Part shown: positions 23,936-34,659 of the stretch, piece after piece
Layout: each line of letters opens with the position of its first letter
How positions within the stretch are numbered: the first letter of the stretch is position 1
NCBI GenBank assembly: GCA_030686995.1
Contig: CM060695.1
Span: 100,034,871 to 100,098,870 of the forward strand
Direction: 5' to 3'
Source of the DNA: Artemisia argyi
Taxonomy: Eukaryota; Streptophyta; Magnoliopsida; Asterales; Asteraceae
Length of the DNA: 64,000 bases
The notes under the pieces: model-generated
What the model saw: only the letters and a program-made list of their open reading frames with translations
Databases searched by the model: none
Told to the model about the DNA's origin: nothing
Translations under genes and position numbers: made by a program

Positions 23936-24793
23936 GGTGAAAGGTTTGATGAAAAATTTGATTATGATGGTGGGATTTTATTGTTGTACTGGTAGAAGAT
24001 GAAAGGTGAGTGTGAATTGTGATAAGGATTGATTATAAGAAAAATTACTTTTGACCGACTATTAAAGATATGGATAAGTAATTGAAGAGGCGGTCAAAAA
24101 GATCTTTTATTATAATAACTATATCCTTAATTCGAGGAAAACATGAGTAATTCACAAAAATACCCTTCAAAACAACGGCTATATTTTTAACCTGACAGAC
24201 TCAACGGCTATGTAGCAGTACCATTTTACTCTACCAGTACTAAAATTTGAACTACCAGTACCTTGTTTTTAGAAATATAACTTGGCAGTCTCTTTGAAAT
24301 TTTAGTAAAAATCCCTTATAGTTTTTAGCAAACTATCAGCTATCAACGGATTTGATAAGTCTTTACCAAGAGCCGTTTGCTTTTGGACTAGTCAGCTCTT
24401 TAAGTTTTGTAAAACTGAGTGAACTGATTACCTTATAGTTTTTAGCAAACTATCAGCTATCAACGGATTTGAAAAGTCTTTACCAAGAGCCGTTTGCTTT
24501 GGACTAGCCAGCTCTTAAGTTTTGTAAAACTTGGTGAACTGATTACCATTTCCACATCCTGATTTTGTTAGCAATCTTGAGTAACCTGAAATGGTTAGTT
24601 GTAGACCAAAAGAACAGAGTGCAAAGCACTTGTTTTATAGCATTGTTAACATTTAAGCATCAAGATGAACAAAAACAGAGCAAACTTTGAACTAGCAGTA
24701 CCAATTATGCACTGACAGTACCTTATGACTAACTAGCAGTACCATGTTTAAAGACCAGAACTTGTTTACTTTATGTACAAAAACACATGTTTT
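23936..24793 (-). other. Spacer between RNase H and accessory gene
   Basis: About 0.86 kb without coding features. It holds two tandem 117-base repeats shared with Athila elements (24314-24546) and several copies of a dispersed word of the form CTAGCAGTACC (for example near 24213, 24254, 24693, 24710 and 24733). A promoter or splice acceptor for the downstream gene could lie here, but none can be identified by eye. Confidence 0.7.
24314..24546 (-). repeat. Two tandem 117-base repeats shared with Athila
   Basis: The unit starts CCTTATAGTTTTTAGCAAAC at 24314 and again at 24431. Each copy contains CTTTACCAAGAGCCGTTTGC followed by GGACTAGYCAGCTCTT, the same core as the Athila 3' repeats at 1305-1700 and 56625-57040, in the same orientation relative to element sense. 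Confidence 0.88.
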
Positions 24794-25252
24794 TTAAAGA
24801 TTTATCATACCAATACCTGCTACCAGGTATTTAAACCTACCTAAATCAAAAGCTTTGGTGAGAAGGTCTGCAAAATTCTTTTCAGAATCAATTTTGATAA
24901 CTTGAATTAACCTTTTCTCATTGCAATCTCTTATGAAATGGTGTCTGATTTCAATGTGTTTTGTTTTTGAATGTTGAACTGGATTTTTAATGATACAAAT
25001 AGTACTGCTATTGTCAATGTAAATAATGGTGTTAAGAAAATTGTACCCATAGTCAAGCAATTGATTCTGGATCCAAAGAACTTGGCCACAACAACTTGCA
25101 CTTGCAACATATTCTGCTTCAGTTGTAGAATTGGCCACCATTGTTTGCTTCTTGCATTGCCATGATATGAGTCTGCAGCCAAGAAATTGACATCCACCAA
25201 CTGTGGATTTTCTATCTATGGTTGCACCAGCATAGTCACTATCTGAATAAGC
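24794..25252 (-). pseudogene. Copia RNase H (SIRE-like), frameshifted
   Basis: The C-terminal RNase H domain of the Copia polyprotein, which removes RNA from RNA-DNA hybrids during reverse transcription. The frame 24794-25141 starts at MVANSTTEAEYVA, where a catalytic glutamate sits. It continues with YIDNSSTICI (catalytic aspartate) and KHIEIRHHFIRD. The upstream part, with the [14 protein letters not shown] block, is readable to about 25252. There a one-base deletion separates it from the reverse transcriptase frame (25216-27441), which runs off into [12 protein letters not shown]. The protein ends at GIGMINL, 0.86 kb before the accessory gene. Confidence 0.9.
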
Positions 25253-27441
25253 TCCAAATCAAAAGATGATTCCCTTGGATACCATAGACCCAACCTAGGT
25301 TGACCCTTGAGGTATCTGAAGATCCTTTTGACTGCTGTGAGATGAGAAACTTCTGGATTTACTTGAAATCTTGCACATACACACACTGAGAACATGATAT
25401 CTGGTCTTGATGATGTAAGGTACATCAGGGACCCAATCATTGATCTGTAGTTGTGTACATCAACATCTTTACCCTCAGCATCTTTGAGTAACCCCTTTTC
25501 TGGATCCATTGGTGTACTTGCAACCTTTGAATCCGCAAACCCAAATTTCCTTAGGATCTCTACTACATACTTATCTTGGCTGATAAATATGCCTTCATTT
25601 GATTGTTTCACTTGGAGACCCAGAAAGAAAGTATGTTCCCCCATGGAACTCATTTCAAACTTACTATGCATAAGTTTTTCAAACTCCACACATAACTCCT
25701 GATTTGTGGATCCAAAGATAATGTCATCAACATAAATCAGCACCAGCAAGATGTCTTTCTTGGTTCTTTTGATGAACAAAGTTGGATCAATCTTGCCTCT
25801 TTGAAATCCATTTTCCAATAAATAGAAAGCCAATGTTTCATACCATGCCCTAGGAGCTTGGTGTAGACCATAAAGAGCTTTGGTAACCTTGTACACCTTG
25901 TCTGGATATTCTGCATCAATGAAGCCTGGAGGTTGAGAAACATACACCTCTTCTTCAATAGTACCATATAAAAAGGCACTTTTGACATCCATTTGGTAGA
26001 CAGTGAATCCTATGAAAGAAGCATAGGCCAAGAATAGCCTAATTGCTTCAATTCTTGCAACTGGAGCAAAAACTTCTTCATAATCCACTCCTTCTTCTTG
26101 AGTATACCCTTGGGCCACCAATCTGGCTTTGTTTTTTATCACTATTCCCCTTTCATCTTTCTTATTCCTGAAAACCCATTTGGTTCCAATTGCCCTGTAA
26201 CCTTTGGGCAAATCAACCAGTACCCAAACCTTCTGATGTTTGAATTGAAGTAGCTCTTCTTGCATTGCTTCAACCCAGCTTGAATCATCTAAGGCTTTTG
26301 TAATGTTTTTGGGTTCTACTTGTGAGAGAAAGCATGAAAACAGGCATATGTGGGCAACTTCATGGTTCTTTTCTTCATACACAGCCAGGACAAACCCATC
26401 TTTGTCTGAAGATAAGACTTGAGTTCTTGTTTTAACACCAGAATCAATGCTGCCAATCACATTATCAATGGAGTGATCTTTGAGAATTCTTGTGTTGTGT
26501 GTTGTAGGAACATCATAGGAAATTGGAAGGTTTCCAATCCCTACATCTTCTGGTAAGGAATCATCTGATAGAACATTTAATGGTTCAGCAGGACCAATTT
26601 GTGAACTGGCAGTACCATCTGTTGAACTGGCAGTACCATCTTGTGAATTGGCAGTACCATTTTCATTTTCAGAATTTTCTTGATTTCCTTGATCTTGAGT
26701 TCCATGATCATCTCCAACACCTTCATTTGTTGTATTTGAAGGCTCTCCATGACTTGAAGATGAATCCAATCCTTTCCAAATTGGCATCAAGATGTAATCT
26801 TGATCCTCAGTTATTTCAACATTGTCCTCAAGACCTGCATTATCATTAGTATTTGTACATGTGACAGGCACATAATTCATAGATTCTGAAAGCTTATCAA
26901 TGTCAAAACACCAATCTGGTCCAATGCCTGCAACATTTGGTAGTTTTTCTTGAAACTCTATGTGCAGGTTTTCTTCCACTAGCCTAGTGCATCTATTATA
27001 CACCCTATAGGCCTTACTTTGCAAAGAATACCCTATCATGTAGCCTTCATCAGCTTTTCCTTCAAACTTTCCTAGATGATCTTTGGTATTGAGAATAGTG
27101 ACATGACATCCAAAAGGTCTCATAAAACTTAGGGATGGTGTTCTACCAAACAAAAGTTCATAAGGAGTCTTTCTATGAGGTTTAATCACAAGAACCCTAT
27201 TCTGCACATAACAAGCAGTACCTACAGCTTCAGCCCAAAATGAAATAGGCAACTTAGAGTCTACTAGCATTGTTCTAGCAGCTTCTATAAGAGTTCTATT
27301 TTTCCTTTCTGCTACTCCATTTTGCTGTGGGGTTCTAGCTACACTATATTCTCTTTTTATTCCTTTTTCTTTGCAGAATTCATCCATAACTCTATTCTTG
27401 AGTTCTGTCCCATTGTCACATCTAATTACTTTTACTTTCAT
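25216..27441 (-). pseudogene. Copia integrase end and reverse transcriptase
   Basis: A frame of 741 residues. It begins in the integrase core with the second catalytic aspartate (RCDNGTEL) and the glutamate ([11 protein letters not shown]), passes through an acidic, low-complexity linker (about residues 200-330, with repeated DGTAS units), and contains the full Copia reverse transcriptase. Visible blocks are [53 protein letters not shown] and the catalytic YVDDIIFG. Its first methionine is not a natural start: the frame is separated from 27448-28329 only by an in-frame TAA at 27448-27450. At the other end the frame is lost by a one-base deletion near 25253. The motifs themselves look intact. 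Confidence 0.93.
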
Positions 27442-27447
27442 ATCAAT

Positions 27448-28329
27448 TTAGTTTTCTATCCCTGTAATGTAGGACTTAAGGATCTCACTTGTTTCATCTT
27501 TAGTTCTTAAAAAGAAAACCCAAGAAAATCTGCTATAATCATCAGTAACTACAAGACAATATCTTTTACCATTCAAGCTATTCACAGATGTAGGACCAAA
27601 GAGGTCCATATGAAGCATGTATAAAGCTTGAGAAATTAAGTTATGGGTCTTGGGCTTACAAGAAGCTCTATGTTGTTTGCCTTTTAGACAATCAACACAG
27701 GTTTGGTCATTTTGAAAAATCTTTTTGGGTAAACCTCTAACCAAATCATATTTTGCAATTGTATTGATTGTTTTAAAGTTTACATGACCAAGTCTTCTAT
27801 GCCAAAGCATAGATTCATCCAATGAGGCTTTTGCTACTAGACAGGTTAAACTCTCTTTAGGAACAATGTTCTTTAAATCAACAATGTACATATTGTTCTT
27901 TCTAGGGATTTTAAGAAGAATCTGACTTTCATCAGGAATTTTAAAATCAGGAGAAAGTACAATGCATTCAGTGTCAGTAAAAAGAACATTGTTCTTTGTG
28001 TCACACATTTGTGAGACACTTAAGAGATTAAACTGTAGTTCTTTCACAAAGTACACATTTTCAAAATCTAATTTACTGGTTTTAATTGTACCTTTACCAG
28101 TAATCTTTCCTTTGATTCCTCCCCCAAAGGTAACATATCCTCCATCAAATGATTTGAAGTCTGTGAGGTAAGACATGTTGCCTGTCATGTGCCTTGAACA
28201 TCCACTATCTACATATCCTTGATCAGCAATATCATTTGAATGTTCCTGCACATGTATACTCATATTAGTTTCCTTGGGGTACCCAAGCCATGACTGACTT
28301 GGGTTTGCCTCATGCATCAATGTAATCAA
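27448..28329 (-). pseudogene. Copia protease and integrase N-terminus
   Basis: A frame of 293 residues with the retrotransposon aspartic protease (active site YVDSGCSRHMTGN near residue 40) and the pre-integrase/zinc-binding region (LWHRRLGHVNF and CVDCLKGKQH, giving the HHCC site). It ends with the start of the integrase core, with the first catalytic aspartate in LHMDLFGPTSV and the following VVTDDYSRFSWVF. It ends at GIEN by an in-frame TAA, after which the polyprotein continues in the same frame. The start overlaps the end of the gag frame by 20 bases in another frame, so a frame change separates gag from pol here. Confidence 0.93.
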
Positions 28330-30373
28330 ACCTTTTTAGGACTGTTGATGCACCATTTGATTGGAGTGGTCTCCAAATCCAACATGCTGAGGACTTAACA
28401 GCATCTTCATTTTTAACACATTTTGTGGTTTGTGGTCTAACAGTATCAAATTTGGCAGTACCATTTGGTCTAGCAGGACCATATGGTCTAGCAGGACCTT
28501 TTGGTTTTGGTCTCCAGTCTTGTGTTTTAACCACAAAATTCCTTTCAATGAGACTTTTCACAACTCTTGGTGTATGTTTGAAAATATTACTTGCACCCTT
28601 AGTAGTGAATTTTGGGTAAACAGGCTCATTTAGTCTAACATTATGATTGACTTTTGGTGTGTTAGATTTCACAAAACCTTTTCTGGGGTTTGTTTTATTT
28701 GTTTTAGACCTTGATGTACTCCCAGAAACCCAATTGTTACAATAAACATGAGTATGATTAAAACTACCACAGTAATAGCATGCCTTATTGTGCAAAACAA
28801 AGTTATCACCAAGTTGGTGTGACTTAAGATTGTTCCAATTTCTCTGACTACCTCTAGGTTTGCTATTACATTTAGCACAACATTCAACTGTTTTTAGAAC
28901 AACTTTAGTCTTTGTGATACTTTCTACACTTTTAGAACTGGTTGGTCCTACTTTGTTTCCTTTCTTTGAAACAGTCTCTTTTTCATTCTCATCAGATGTC
29001 CAATCTTCAATAGATGTATCATCTGAGCTCTTATTAGTGAGCACCTTTTCTTTGGAAAGTGAAGTATCACTTGCACTCTCAAAAGGTTCACTATTTTCTA
29101 CAGGTTTTACATTTTCTAGTGGTTTATGAGAGAGTTCATGTAAACCTGATTCAGCAAGATCTATACCTAGGGGACAGGGAATTCCTCTGTAAGGAGGTGG
29201 ACATGTGTTGTATCCAATCCCAGATTTGATTTTCTTGTTCATTTGGTTTTCAACTATACTTTTAGTACATGCAGAAGCATTTTCTAATGTTGTAACAGTT
29301 AGTTGAATATTATCTTTTGCTTGTTTCACTTTAGCAAACTCAGTTCTTAACAGGTTTATTTCAGCATCTTTAAAAAATATGTCTCTATTAAGAATAGATT
29401 TTGTGTCAGAAAAGGTGAGTTCATTTTCTCTAAAGTGAATTATCTGCTTTTCAAGTTTGGCCATACCACACTTATGATTAACTAGGTCTTGATGAGTTTT
29501 TCTTTCTTCTACTTTCAGTTCATCATAAAGTTTTCTTAAGATTTCTAATTCTTTAAAAACTTCACAAGTAGCAGAACATTTAGTAATTTGTACCTCAGGA
29601 TTGGAGAAAGCCATTAAAGCCATTTCATTTGAAGATGACTCTTCTTCACCCATAAAGCTCCAATCAAAACCCAGCCCATCAATAGCTACCATAGCTTTTG
29701 TTTTAGTGATGTCCACTTCTTTGCTCTTGTTCTCATTGTTTCCCCTGTTCTTGTTCTCATAACCTCTTCCCTTATCACCCTGCTTCTTTGGTCTTCTATA
29801 TTCTTTTGAGTAGTGACCCTTCATGTGGCAGTTGTAGCACTCAACTTTAGACTTGTCATACCCAGCAGGTTCATTGCCATTGATGACAATCTTCTTTCCA
29901 GTCCTCATTAAATATTTCATAGCCCTTATACTAAGAAGTGAAAGCTGCCATTTTATGTCCATTTCTTCAAGATCATCATCACTGATCTCTTGAAGATCTT
30001 CAAAGGTCAATGTGGAACCATTGTGTTGTGATGTTAGGAAAGCACAACCAATTGTTTCATCTAAAATGGTTTTGGTACTGCTAGAAGTACTGGCAGTACC
30101 AAAATTTGTGTTGGCAGTACCTTCTTCTCTACCATCTTTTTCTTCATCAACTTTCTTGGAGATACCATGAGATGACACAAATGCCATATTTCCTGAGCTT
30201 GAACTAGTAGACTTCTTTAGTTCATGCTCTACTATTTTGAAGTTGCTGTAAAGATCATTGAGACTCATGGAATCAATATCTGGTTTGTTTTTCCAGACAA
30301 TGACATGCATGGCCCATTCAGAGGGTAAACTTCTAAGGAATTTGGAGTTTAAGTCTTCTTGAGATATTATCAC
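28310..30373 (-). pseudogene. Copia gag, main part with two zinc knuckles
   Basis: A frame of 687 residues covering most of the gag protein, which packages element RNA into particles. The N-terminal end continues the UBN2-type capsid domain (SQEDLNSKFLRSLPSEW). A first zinc knuckle CYNCHMKGHYSKEY has tyrosine where the last cysteine is expected. A long lysine- and serine-rich region with predicted coiled-coil character follows (about residues 280-380). A second knuckle, CYYCGSFNHTHVYC, keeps all four ligands. The tail is rich in KPKGPARPYGPARP repeats. The frame begins without a natural start because small indels near 30374-30390 separate it from the N-terminal part. Confidence 0.9.
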
Positions 30374-30384
30374 CTCATGAATGG

Positions 30385-30870
30385 CTAACTGACTAAAAGC
30401 TTTTGTAGTCTATTGAATATGCTGTCCAAAGACTCATTTGTTGTGGCTGAAAAGTTTTCAAACTGTTGTTTTAAAAGTGTTTTCTGAGTTTTCTTGGTGG
30501 CATCATTACCACCAAATCTAGCCACAATAGCTTGAAAAAGGGTTTTAGCACATTTGTACTTGTTAAAGATTAAGAGCTGGTCATTTGGAATAGACATGAG
30601 AAGCATACTCCTGGATTTAAGAACATTTCTCTTTTGAATTCTTTCTTCTGCGGTTGTTGGGTTTACTTGCACAGTTGTGACAAGTGCATCGTTTACTGTG
30701 GAGGTGGTGGTTACTGGTTTAAATGAGTTTCCTTCTTCAATAATCTCCCAAAGTGCATAGTCTTGCACTTGGAAGTATTGTTCAACCCTCAGTCTCCACA
30801 TCTCAAACTCATTCTGTTTGAGTAATGGAAGTTTTGCAGCCACATTGGTTTGAATGTGCTCAACATCCAT
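30385..30870 (-). pseudogene. Copia gag N-terminus
   Basis: A frame of 161 residues with the natural gag start MDVEHIQTNVAAKLP. It contains the Copia capsid hallmarks FEMWRLRVEQYFQVQDYALWEII and the later RSMLLMSIPNDQ and FNRLQKLLVS segments, all in UBN2-type order. It stops just after LQKLLVS, where small indels shift the frame into 28310-30373. The start lies 38 bases from the primer site, so the leader is very short. It is the first gene of the element in minus-strand order. Confidence 0.9.
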
Positions 30871-30907
30871 TTTTGCTTTGTTCTTTTATGTCGTAAATAT
30901 CAGCCTA

Positions 30908-30919
30908 GCTCTGATACCA
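30908..30919 (-). other. Primer binding site, initiator Met tRNA
   Basis: On the minus strand TGGTATCAGAGC lies two bases after the 5' LTR end (…CCACA). It confirms the element's direction. Confidence 0.93.
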
Positions 30920-30921
30920 CT

Positions 30922-31612
30922 TGTGGAAGGATTAAACACTTGAGATGTTAGTCTTAGTAATGTGTTTGGGATATTTATGAATGAATGTGATTTAGCACGT
31001 GGAATTTACTAAAACACACTAAAGGAACAAAGGTGGTGAATAAGTAAACGTGAATAATGATGAACACAACATGAATAACATAAAACGATTCAATATTATT
31101 TATGAAATAATACGGGTGATCTAAACTATCACCAGGATTACAAATGTAACCTTGAATCTTAGATACGTGAAAAGGATTTAAAGATGGAAGTTATGCATGG
31201 AAATCTATGAAAATCTATATCTAAGAAGGTGACTTAAGGGTTCCTTTTATATTATAAAGAGCCCTTATTACAAGTTGTCAAGTTGCTTAATATAATATAT
31301 TAGAGACTTATCTTATCCTAACATTACACCTTTCAAGGTAAAACACTCCATTATATCTACTGAGACTTCTGTACTACTTCTACTTAACGTATAACTTTGT
31401 ATAAAGACTAATAATACAACTAAATATCTCTAAATAAAATATAACAACTTGTCGTTAAAACTGGTAGGACCTTCTTTAACTAGTAGTACCTTCTTACCCA
31501 GAAGGTACTGTTAGTGTATCTTCAACATCAACAAAACTGAAGAGGCAGGCTTAACTATCATCTGGCAGGCTCTTCTGGCAGACTCTTTAACTTCTGCATT
31601 TTATTCCCAACA
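30922..31612 (-). repeat. 5' LTR of SIRE-like element
   Basis: This 691-base LTR has TG...CA ends in window orientation and is nearly identical to the three other copies in the window. It is followed by the target duplication gtgga at 31613-31617. Confidence 0.94.
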
Positions 31613-31970
31613 GTGGAGTTTTAGCCATTTCAAATAACTTTTCCTTGTTGCTTAACAAGTTTTTGATAGTCGATGCAAATTTGGGCATTAACATGATAGC
31701 ATCCGCAAAGCTTATGTCAAAATGTAGTTCTTGGAAGATTTGCAAGAACTTATCCATTTGGTGACTAGCCTTTTCACGGAGCTTTTGATCGTTTAAACGT
31801 GATGGATAAGGTATTGAAGCTTTGGATTGAACGGGATTATCCGGGGGTTCAAAAACAACTCCCGGTTTGGATTTGGTTTTTGGGACAACATGAGGTTGGA
31901 CGTGTGCGGTACTTTGTGGACTAGTAATTTGCACTTTGTCCTTTGTCGCCTCATGTTCATGTTCTAACAA
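31613..31970 (-). pseudogene. Athila-L gag-protease linker fragment
   Basis: The upstream end of the Athila-L reading resumes here after the Copia insertion. Residues match the Athila-R segment at about 52087-52440: STAHVQP, KPGVVFEPP, IPYPSRL, KASHQMDKF, FQELHFDISFADA and LLSNKEKLFEMAKTP. The match fades near 31955. Beyond that point, instead of the expected glutamine-rich gag end, there is sequence of another kind (31961-33604). Upstream gag and a matching 5' LTR of Athila-L are not in the window. Confidence 0.9.
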
Positions 31971-32576
31971 GTCCTAGAAAACAAATTAAGATATAATGCT
32001 TGTAGAATGAATGTTTGCAGATTTCCTGGAGTTTATAAAACTAAAGAATTAACAAAAACTTTAAGACTCCGTTAGAAAAACAAAACTAGCAAAATTTCCA
32101 GAATTTTACACATGACGCCGTCAGGAATTAATTCCTGACGCCGTCAGAAGTGACCTGCAGAAATCTTTATGTTAAGTTTCCGGAAAATTTCTAGAAAAAC
32201 TTATGTCCTACTTCCTGGAAAAGCCTGCAAAACATCATTATGACTCGATACAAGCATTTGACTCTAACAAATACTAATACACATGTCCATTTATTATTGT
32301 GGAGAATCATGATCAATTTCGTTCTTAAAAAAAATTTGGGGTTTCCCCTTAGACTTATCTTTTGCGAAATACCTTTGTATGAAGTTTAAACGACAAAATA
32401 AAGCATTTTCACAATTTTAGTTTTGAAACATGATCTACCAACAATAAAAATAAAGCATGCATACAGAAACAAATAAGAATCAAACAAAATAAAATCACAC
32501 AAAACATGGGTTGCCTCCCAAGAAGCGCTTTTCTTTATTTTACGAGTCTTGTAGCTAGACTCAAGGCCATGGGCTA
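31961..32576 (-). other. Noncoding stretch of the Ty3 element
   Basis: No gene is visible. In element orientation it carries the phrase GCGCTTCTTGGGAGGCAACC (about 32508-32527), commonly seen in the noncoding 3' part of plant Ty3 elements, and an inverted repeat built from TGACGCCGTCA words at 32113-32146. Its border with Athila-L at about 31955-31960 has no LTR. Confidence 0.6.
32113..32146. repeat. 34-base inverted repeat with TGACGCCGTCA ends
   Basis: Two TGACGCCGTCA words (32113-32123 and 32136-32146) flank the self-complementary GGAATTAATTCC. Only the central base of each word breaks perfect symmetry. The same word recurs five times in the adjacent LTR. Confidence 0.85.
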
Positions 32577-32903
32577 TCATGTGTCGCTTATGCTCACATA
32601 TCCAAGGGTGAGCCATCTAATAGTCGCCTCATCTTTCTTATAATCATCACTTAGCTCTAAACATCCGCGATAATACCTTTTATTTTTTTCATGAGGATAT
32701 TTAAGCCCTTTTCTTTTATCATTCTCACTTAGCATTTCTAGGGGCGGATACCTACTACATTTCTCCATGGAAAAATCCTTGAACCTAGGGTGTGCACGGG
32801 GCATTTGGTAGACAAAATCTTCATCCCCATCCGAGAATGTAATTAACCCTTCCATAATTTTCTCATCAAGGTTGGTTAACCTTTTGAAGGGTTTCCCAAA
32901 CAC
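32577..32903 (-). pseudogene. Ty3 protease-like protein, C-terminal part
   Basis: A frame of 108 residues starting FGKPFKRLTNLDEKIMEGLITF. With the frame just upstream it resembles a degenerate aspartic-protease-like protein known to me from Asteraceae Ty3 elements, where the segment VGRPF is followed by a YQM.R.HPRFK motif and a YPHEK..GFY.GCL.L tail. Here the counterparts are YQMPRAHPRFKDF and YPHEKNKRYYRGCLEL. No catalytic triplet (DTG or DSG) is visible, so activity is doubtful. It is probably one protein with 32912-33355, split by a frame change near 32905. Confidence 0.6.
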
Positions 32904-32911
32904 AACTTGGG

Positions 32912-33355
32912 TTACTCCATAACCATGAACTCAACAAGATAAACAAAGCTTCTAACAAACACATGCAATGCCATTGCCCTAGCAATAATATTATCTCCTT
33001 TGTATTCTAACTCATCTACCATAATTTTATTGTATTCACTACGCGAGATTATGTTCATCGGTAAAGATGAGTTAAGGTGGGCATCAAAGCTCCTAAATCC
33101 AATCTTACAAGGAAATTGCATATTAAATGAGCTATCGTTCTCAATCCTTGTTCTAGGGTCGACATACCTAAGAGGGTCCACTTCATCTTCCATTCTATCC
33201 TCATTAATTATGTCACCATCATCTAGGTCCTCATCGGAGTCCGAATAGTAAAAAGGACTAGCCCTATGGTCATCATCATGGTCAGATTCCTCCATTTCAG
33301 AATTGTTGTCAAAGTGATGGTTAGGCGAGAGGTTAGGTGGGTTATCATTTTCCAC
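32912..33355 (-). pseudogene. Ty3 protease-like protein, N-terminal part
   Basis: A frame of 147 residues, from MENDNPPNLSPN through an acidic region (SDSDEDLDDGDII) to a folded segment with PMNIISRSEYNKIMVDELEYKGDNI. The latter is the recognisable signature of the Asteraceae Ty3 protein mentioned for the neighbouring entry. The acidic leader and the start about 225 bases after the primer site suggest this is the first coding part of the element; no gag capsid domain is seen. Function is unknown, and the match is from memory. Confidence 0.6.
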
Positions 33356-33579
33356 TTAAGGGATTGGGGCAGGCATTTGGAAAATCCTACGACGAAAGAC
33401 ACGAATAACAGGAATCAAACAATCAATGCTATTGTTATCCATCGAGATAGTTTACGAACAAAGGAAACAAAGAAATAAGATAGACTAAAGAAAACCTAAA
33501 AATAAAAATAAAATCTTGCTAGAAAGGAATCTAGCAAGTAGACCTAATAAAAAGAAATCCAACCCTAGACAATAACTAT

Positions 33580-33598
33580 TCCCCGGACTGCGGCGCCA
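33580..33598 (-). other. Primer binding site, Asp tRNA type
   Basis: On the minus strand TGGCGCCGCAGTCCGGGGA lies six bases after the LTR end. It is complementary, with a few mismatches, to the 3' end of plant tRNA-Asp, the usual primer of Athila/Tat Ty3 elements. Confidence 0.85.
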
Positions 33599-33684
33599 AA
33601 AACTTGATACGTGGGAATCGCACCAGGCTTTACCTCTCGAGGGATCTCGAGAAGCTTACAACCCCCACCAGGCAGTGTACCTGA

Positions 33685-33699
33685 TCGTTGTAGTATAGT
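33685..33699 (+). other. 15-base match to the 5' end of tRNA-Asp
   Basis: The plus strand reads TCGTTGTAGTATAGT, the same as the acceptor stem and D-arm start of plant tRNA-Asp(GUC) as I recall it. The element RNA is therefore complementary to that part of its own primer tRNA, in U5, about 90 bases from the primer site. It is not a tRNA gene, because the remaining arms are absent. Confidence 0.6.
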
Positions 33700-34568
33700 A
33701 TATTGACAAGTACCGGGGGATTGATCGTTCAACTAAGGAATAGTGTCGCTAGGATTAGAAAGCCTAAAAACTAGGTCTAGAGGTGAAAGATGATTCTTTT
33801 TGTATTTTTATATTTTATGAAAGAAATTAAAATCTCGGGTTTTGGAAGAGTGGGCGGAATTAGTTGCTAGCCAACTAACCCAATTTAACTAAGATGCAAT
33901 CAAAATAAAATAACAAAAATGAAATGAAAGCTAATTACTAATGTGGTGTAAACAATAATAGGGAAAGTTGTGTTTACTTAGGTTTCATTACTCCCTAGAT
34001 ATCTTTTACATGTTGATAGCTTGTTACAATTGCATGGATGACGGGTCGTATTCCTTAATACTAGTCGTAGGGCCGTGTACAATATTCCCTAACTCTACAA
34101 GATCCTACTTCACTCCTATGTCGAGCCGTTAGAAGCTCCTAACATGGGATCATTAGAATTCTCCTATGCATTAAATACAACCAAAAATCATAGTACACCT
34201 CTGATCATGTTTCTTAAGATGTTCAAGCATGTTACCAATGGAAGTCTGCCAGTTTTCTTAAGCCTAACATCGAATACAATCATCCGTAACAACTATAAAC
34301 AAACAATCAACCCATAATTAACATCTAGGTTTCACTACATCTAAGCAAACACAAAAGAGATCTAGCCAAGCATGTTAAATTGAAGACAAGCGTAAGATAT
34401 ATTCAAGCAACACATAGACATATTGATTGAATTGAAAGAGTACTTATCTCAATTGAACATAAGAGGTTTCAAAGGGTAAAAACCCTTGAAAGAGCTGTGA
34501 AAATCGGACTAGGGTTTCTCTCCAAAGTTACACCCTAAAAGTTACACACTAATGAATGAAAATTGCAA

Positions 34569-34571
<3 letters not shown>

Positions 34572-34652
<81 letters not shown>
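34572..34652. repeat. (TA)n microsatellite in Ty3 LTR
   Basis: About 81 bases of perfect TA repeats. This is one of four long TA tracts in the window. Confidence 0.97.
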
Positions 34653-34654
<2 letters not shown>

Positions 34655-34659
34655 CAGGG

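Larger units (their letters stand above)
5829..31612 (-). mobile_element. SIRE-like Ty1/Copia element with accessory frame
   Basis: A minus-strand Copia element with TG...CA ends and a 5-base target duplication. In element order it has the 5' LTR (30922-31612), an initiator-methionine tRNA primer site (30908-30919), gag, protease, integrase, reverse transcriptase, RNase H, a spacer, an 874-residue accessory frame, a purine tract and LTR sequence. The order integrase before reverse transcriptase defines Copia; two zinc knuckles and a long 3' frame suggest the SIRE lineage (inference). Two features are unusual. The LTR plus the 3' half of the accessory frame is present three times in tandem, and the outermost LTR carries a 10.2 kb chromovirus-type insertion. 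Coding parts contain a nonsense codon and at least two frameshifts. Confidence 0.92.

Noticed and set aside
26523..26849. Plus-strand frame of 108 residues with repeated NWQYHL
   Set aside because: It is antisense to the low-complexity DGTAS linker in the Copia polymerase frame.
33576..33700. Possible tRNA-Asp gene
   Set aside because: The tRNA 3'-like string (primer site) comes before the 5'-like string, about 90 bases apart and outside tRNA order; both are explained as primer contacts of an LTR element.
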